Shown here one piece after another: positions 6,102 through 8,428 of a stretch of DNA of 8,428 nucleotides. Both the position numbers and the translations under genes were made by a program. The number at the start of each line of letters is the position of its first letter. Positions within the stretch are counted from its first letter, which is position 1. A model generated the notes under the pieces. It did no database searches. It was not told the origin of the DNA and worked only from the letters and a program-made list of their open reading frames with translations. The stretch comes from an uncultured Eubacteriales bacterium (GTDB lineage: Bacteria; Bacillota; Clostridia; Christensenellales; Aristaeellaceae): assembly GCA_944353735.1 (NCBI GenBank), contig CALVPU010000136.1:1-8428 (forward strand), written 5' to 3'.

Positions 6102-6130
6102 AGTATAGCGGCGAATGAACGCCGTGTCAA
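6102..6130 (-). promoter_or_regulatory. Promoter of the cobalamin uptake operon
   Basis: Reading the minus strand, TTGACA (6130-6125) and TATACT (6107-6102) are separated by exactly 17 bases, a near-perfect housekeeping sigma promoter. Transcription should start near 6095, about 34 bases before the riboswitch. The strong promoter fits control after initiation, by the riboswitch. The spacer contains the inverted repeat CGGCG-TTCATT-CGCCG (6124-6109). Confidence 0.88.
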
Positions 6131-6192
6131 GCGCGTTTTGGGAAATACGAAATGTCAAATCTGTTTTCACAGCAAAAAGCGAAAGGCAGCAA

Positions 6193-7287
6193 TCAAAGCA
6201 ACTGAATGAACATCTCTGTTGTACATTCTTCCCCATTCCGATAGTAGATAACCTCCGTTGGGCCATCTTCATCCATCAATGCCTTCGCCACATCTAAAGA
6301 ATCCCAATCAGTTATCCAGATGTCTCCAATTCTTACGACAATATCGCCTTGTCGAATTCCAGCATCTTCTGCGATTGACCCTTTTTCTACATAATGAATA
6401 TATACTCCACCTACCGGCATGCCAAACGCATCCGCGAAAAAATTGCTTACAGGAATAGAATCAATCCCCAACATAAACGATTCTGATTTTGTCTGCATTT
6501 CATCCGTCATTTCCGGCAGCTCTGTCAAATTGTTTGGATATTCAAATACGGCTACAGTGCCATCATTGCCTTTCCAAACTTGCTCGTTTTCAGGAATAAC
6601 TACCGTTCTCCCATCAGTCGTATGGTATCTGACAACGGCCATTAAAACCTTTGCAATTGAGTTATGTTCTACTATGCTTTCCATGTAGATTTCTTGACTG
6701 GATCCTGTGGCATAGCTTTCGCCCGGTGCAATATTCAGATTGCTAATATCAACCATGGAATTCTGATAATACCAACCTGTTCCCTCAGTATAATCACCAA
6801 ATTGCGCGTTGTATATTGTTAATGGTTCAATTCCCATGCGCTGGCCATACGCATTGTACCAACGAATCATGCATGTGACTGCGTCAATAGTATCTTCTGT
6901 ATTATTGAGGAAAGTTGGCCGTGCGTAGTATGAACCGTAACTATCACGCATACCAACATTACGAATTTCGACCAGCGCAACAGGAATCCCTTTCGCGTCA
7001 TCGGAGAAAAGGAGCTCCTGAACCTCAACTGAAGCTACGCCTGTTACGGGCAGTCCATTGAATTCTTCAAAAGATTCAATAGCACCAACCGTACCATTCC
7101 CATAAATACCATCAACTGAGATGGTATAGAATCCCAGTTCCTGAAGCCGTTCTTGCAGTGCTTCAACCTCGCTACCTCTGCTTCCGCTTTCAAGCTGAGT
7201 ATACTCTGTGGTATTCTCGGCAATGGCAGGAACACAGAATGCAAAGATAAGCAAAAAACACAGCCCTAAATGTAAAAGTTTGTTCAT
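6193..7287 (-). CDS. Secreted protein with peptidoglycan-binding and PDZ domains, function unknown
   Basis: A 364-residue exported protein. Residues 1-23 are a signal peptide (MNKLL, hydrophobic core, AIA before Glu24). Residues about 31-93 match a PG_binding_1 repeat: LxxGSRGSEVEALQERLQELGFY, then DGIYGNGTVGAIESFEEFNGL and TGVAS. Residues about 100-235 form a middle domain rich in beta-strand-like segments (VEIRNVGMRDSYGSYYARP, TFLNNTEDTIDAVTCMIRWY) that I do not recognise with certainty; it resembles the immunoglobulin-like unknown domains of Firmicutes surface proteins. Residues about 288-362 look like a PDZ domain (GGVYIHYVEKGSIAEDAGIR, GDIVVRIGDIWI). No serine-protease GDSG motif is present, so it is not an HtrA protease. 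Likely located at the cell wall as an adaptor. The gene is clearly AT-rich compared with every neighbour, which suggests transfer. The start at 7287 gives the signal peptide; AGAGGGG lies 9 bases upstream. It stands alone with its own promoter. Confidence 0.85.
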   Translation of the reverse strand: MNKLLHLGLCFLLIFAFCVPAIAENTTEYTQLESGSRGSEVEALQERLQELGFYTISVDGIYGNGTVGAIESFEEFNGLPVTGVASVEVQELLFSDDAKGIPVALVEIRNVGMRDSYGSYYARPTFLNNTEDTIDAVTCMIRWYNAYGQRMGIEPLTIYNAQFGDYTEGTGWYYQNSMVDISNLNIAPGESYATGSSQEIYMESIVEHNSIAKVLMAVVRYHTTDGRTVVIPENEQVWKGNDGTVAVFEYPNNLTELPEMTDEMQTKSESFMLGIDSIPVSNFFADAFGMPVGGVYIHYVEKGSIAEDAGIRQGDIVVRIGDIWITDWDSLDVAKALMDEDGPTEVIYYRNGEECTTEMFIQLL

Positions 7288-7323
7288 GTTTTGTTTCCCC
7301 TCTCTACTTAAAATCCTATCTTT

Positions 7324-7352
7324 AGTATATATCATGTTTGCACCGTTGTCAA
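7324..7352 (-). promoter_or_regulatory. Promoter of the PG-binding/PDZ gene
   Basis: On the minus strand TTGACA (7352-7347), a 17-base spacer and TATACT (7329-7324) form a near-consensus promoter. Transcription should start near 7317, giving a leader of about 30 bases with the purine-rich ribosome site AGAGGGG. No further operator is evident. Confidence 0.85.
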
Positions 7353-7417
7353 TATCCCATATTGCGTTAAATTCAACATAATTTCCCCCTTCTACGTCCT
7401 CGGCCTGTCCGGGCGGT

Positions 7418-7433
7418 GAGGGCGCTTGCCCTC
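7418..7433. repeat. Small GC hairpin in the divergent intergenic region
   Basis: GAGGGC-GCTT-GCCCTC is a perfect 6-base-pair stem-loop between the two divergent promoters. It overlaps the -35 position of the plus-strand promoter. A nearly identical hairpin (one loop base different) forms a stem inside the cobalamin riboswitch at 5905-5922. Confidence 0.5.
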
Positions 7434-7453
7434 GCGCGCCAATGTGGTATAAT
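7426..7453 (+). promoter_or_regulatory. Extended -10 promoter of the pseudouridine synthase gene
   Basis: TATAAT at 7448-7453 is preceded by TGG, making an extended -10 element (TGnTATAAT). With a 16-base spacer the -35 position reads TTGCCC (7426-7431), a partial match that lies within a hairpin. Transcription should start near 7460, leaving a leader of about 27 bases containing AAGGAGG. Confidence 0.72.
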
Positions 7454-7486
7454 GTGGAATGGACGCATGAAAAAGGAGGCGGCGAT

Positions 7487-8368
7487 ATGCGGATTTTGCG
7501 CGTGGAGGTCGGCGAATCGGACGCGGGGCGGCTGCTCAAGCGCTTTGTGCGCGGGGCGATGGGCGTGTCGCACCGGCAGCTTTCGGCGTTGAAGGCGCGC
7601 GGCGGCATGCGGGTGAACGGCGAAGCCGCGCGCGCGGACCGCGTGCTCGCGGCGGGCGATGTGGTCGAACTGCTGCTCGAGGACGAGGCCGGCTGCGCTG
7701 TCGCGCCGGAGCCGGGCGAGGTTCGCATCGTCTACGAGGACGAGGACCTCTACATCGTCGACAAGCCCGCGCCGTTGGCGTGCCAGTGCAGCGAGCGCCA
7801 GCCGACCGGCACGCTGGAGAACCGGCTGGCGTGGCGCTTCCGCGCGCAGGGCGATTTCGTGTTCCGCCCGCTGAACCGGCTCGACCGCGGCACCAGCGGG
7901 CTGATGGCGGCGGCGAAGCACGCCCACGCCTGCCGGCTGCTCCAGCGCCAGCTGCACACGCCGTCGTTTGTGCGCGAGTATCTGGCGGTCGTGGAGGGGC
8001 GCATGACGGGTGAAGGCGCGATCGACCTGCCCATTGCCAAGGCGGAAGGCGCGACGGTGCGCCGCGTGGTCTCTCCGGACGGACGCCGCGCGGTTACCCA
8101 TTACGCCGCGCTCGAGCACGCCAACGATCGCACGCTCGTCCGTCTGCGGCTGGAAACCGGTCGCACTCATCAGATCCGCGTGCACCTTGCCCACCTCGGT
8201 CATCCCATTGCCGGCGACTTCCTCTACGGTGCCGAGTTACCCGAGCTTCCCGGGCGCTTCGCCCTGCATGCCGCACGCATCGCCCTCGACCAGCCCATTT
8301 CCGGCGCGCGCGTCGAGCGGGCTTCGGCGTTGCCGGATGAGCTGCGGCGTCTACTGCAGCATCGCTAG
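7487..8368 (+). CDS. RluA-family RNA pseudouridine synthase with S4 domain
   Basis: Isomerises uridine to pseudouridine in structured RNA, most likely 23S rRNA (RluC/RluD-like), in the cytoplasm. The 293 residues are standard for the family. An S4 RNA-binding domain covers about 12-64 (SHRQLSALKARGGMRVNGE). The catalytic domain shows the entry motif YEDEDLYIVDKPAPL (83-97), the signature NRLDRGTSGLM (130-140) with catalytic Asp133, REYLAVVEG (163-171), GRTHQIRVH (225-233), GDFLYG (243-248) and LHAARI (260-265). I chose the ATG at 7487 because AAGGAGG lies 7 bases upstream; an earlier in-frame ATG at 7442 overlaps the promoter. Which uridine it modifies cannot be told. It is the only plus-strand gene, divergent from the PDZ gene, and is followed directly by palindromic repeats. 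Confidence 0.94.
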   Translation: MRILRVEVGESDAGRLLKRFVRGAMGVSHRQLSALKARGGMRVNGEAARADRVLAAGDVVELLLEDEAGCAVAPEPGEVRIVYEDEDLYIVDKPAPLACQCSERQPTGTLENRLAWRFRAQGDFVFRPLNRLDRGTSGLMAAAKHAHACRLLQRQLHTPSFVREYLAVVEGRMTGEGAIDLPIAKAEGATVRRVVSPDGRRAVTHYAALEHANDRTLVRLRLETGRTHQIRVHLAHLGHPIAGDFLYGAELPELPGRFALHAARIALDQPISGARVERASALPDELRRLLQHR

Positions 8369-8371
8369 GCG

Positions 8372-8396
8372 CCAAGGGGGACGCTGTCCCCCTTGG
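8372..8396. repeat. Perfect palindromic hairpin 1 after the pseudouridine synthase
   Basis: CCAAGGGGGA (8372-8381) and TCCCCCTTGG (8387-8396) form a perfect 10-base-pair stem with loop CGCTG, three bases after the stop codon. No U-tract follows, so it is not a normal intrinsic terminator, though it could slow or process the transcript. Confidence 0.75.
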
Positions 8397-8405
8397 AACC
8401 CCCTG

Positions 8406-8428
8406 CCAAAGGGTCTGAGACCCTTTGG
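8406..8428. repeat. Perfect palindromic hairpin 2 at the window edge
   Basis: CCAAAGGGTC (8406-8415) and GACCCTTTGG (8419-8428) form a perfect 10-base-pair stem with loop TGA. It sits 9 bases after hairpin 1 and shares its outer design (CCAA...TTGG ends around a G/C block). The element may continue past the right edge. Confidence 0.72.

Noticed and set aside
6131..6192. Terminator for the PG-binding/PDZ gene
   Set aside because: Only a 4-base-pair CTGT/ACAG stem can be found in the short AT-rich gap, with no proper U-tract; I cannot support a terminator here.
6193..7287. HtrA-type serine protease identity for the PDZ protein
   Set aside because: No His/Asp/GDSG catalytic triad region is present; the segment before the PDZ domain is an unrelated middle domain.
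6193..7728. 511-codon version of the PG-binding/PDZ protein
   Set aside because: The extra N-terminus runs antisense through the pseudouridine synthase gene and across two promoters; a clear signal peptide starts at 7287.
7874..7906. Asn in place of His in the pseudouridine synthase signature (NRLDRGTSG)
   Set aside because: The catalytic Asp and the RLD and TSG residues are intact, and Asn at this position is a common variant in Clostridia-type RluA proteins, so it is not a defect.

Overview
The window reads as chromosomal DNA from a GC-rich member of the Firmicutes, probably a gut-type Clostridia lineage (Oscillospiraceae or Christensenellales-like). The lineage is inferred from a BceAB-type transporter, strong AGGAGG-type ribosome sites, Gram-positive-style signal peptides and the codon usage. 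No rRNA, tRNA, CRISPR array, transposase or phage gene is visible. Almost all genes lie on the minus strand; only the last one is on the plus strand.

Region 1 (1-2422, minus) is a peptide-antibiotic sensing/resistance transporter operon: a BceA-like ATPase followed, with an 8-base overlap, by a BceB-like permease that runs off the left edge. Upstream are a -10 box and a near-perfect BceR-type operator (CTTACA-N4-TGTAAG plus a second half-site 20 bases away). The sensor kinase and response regulator are not in the window.

Region 2 (2451-6130, minus) is a vitamin B12 uptake and activation operon. A consensus promoter (TTGACA-17-TATACT) and a cobalamin riboswitch precede a substrate-binding protein, a FecCD-type permease, an ATPase and a divergent PduO-like cobalamin adenosyltransferase. 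The genes overlap or nearly touch (ATGA junctions), and a textbook intrinsic terminator follows the last one. The products would bind corrinoid outside the cell, import it and probably convert it to adenosylcobalamin, the likely ligand of the riboswitch. The leader carries a second copy of the P1 5' strand, which suggests the switching mechanism.

Region 3 (about 6131-7385, minus) is an AT-rich island in otherwise very GC-rich DNA. It holds one secreted protein with a peptidoglycan-binding repeat, an unrecognised middle domain and a C-terminal PDZ domain, with its own consensus promoter. It may have been acquired horizontally.

Region 4 (7418-8428, plus) holds an RluA-family pseudouridine synthase with an S4 domain, expressed from an extended -10 promoter. 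It is followed by two perfect hairpins without U-tracts that look like a dispersed palindromic repeat element cut by the right edge.
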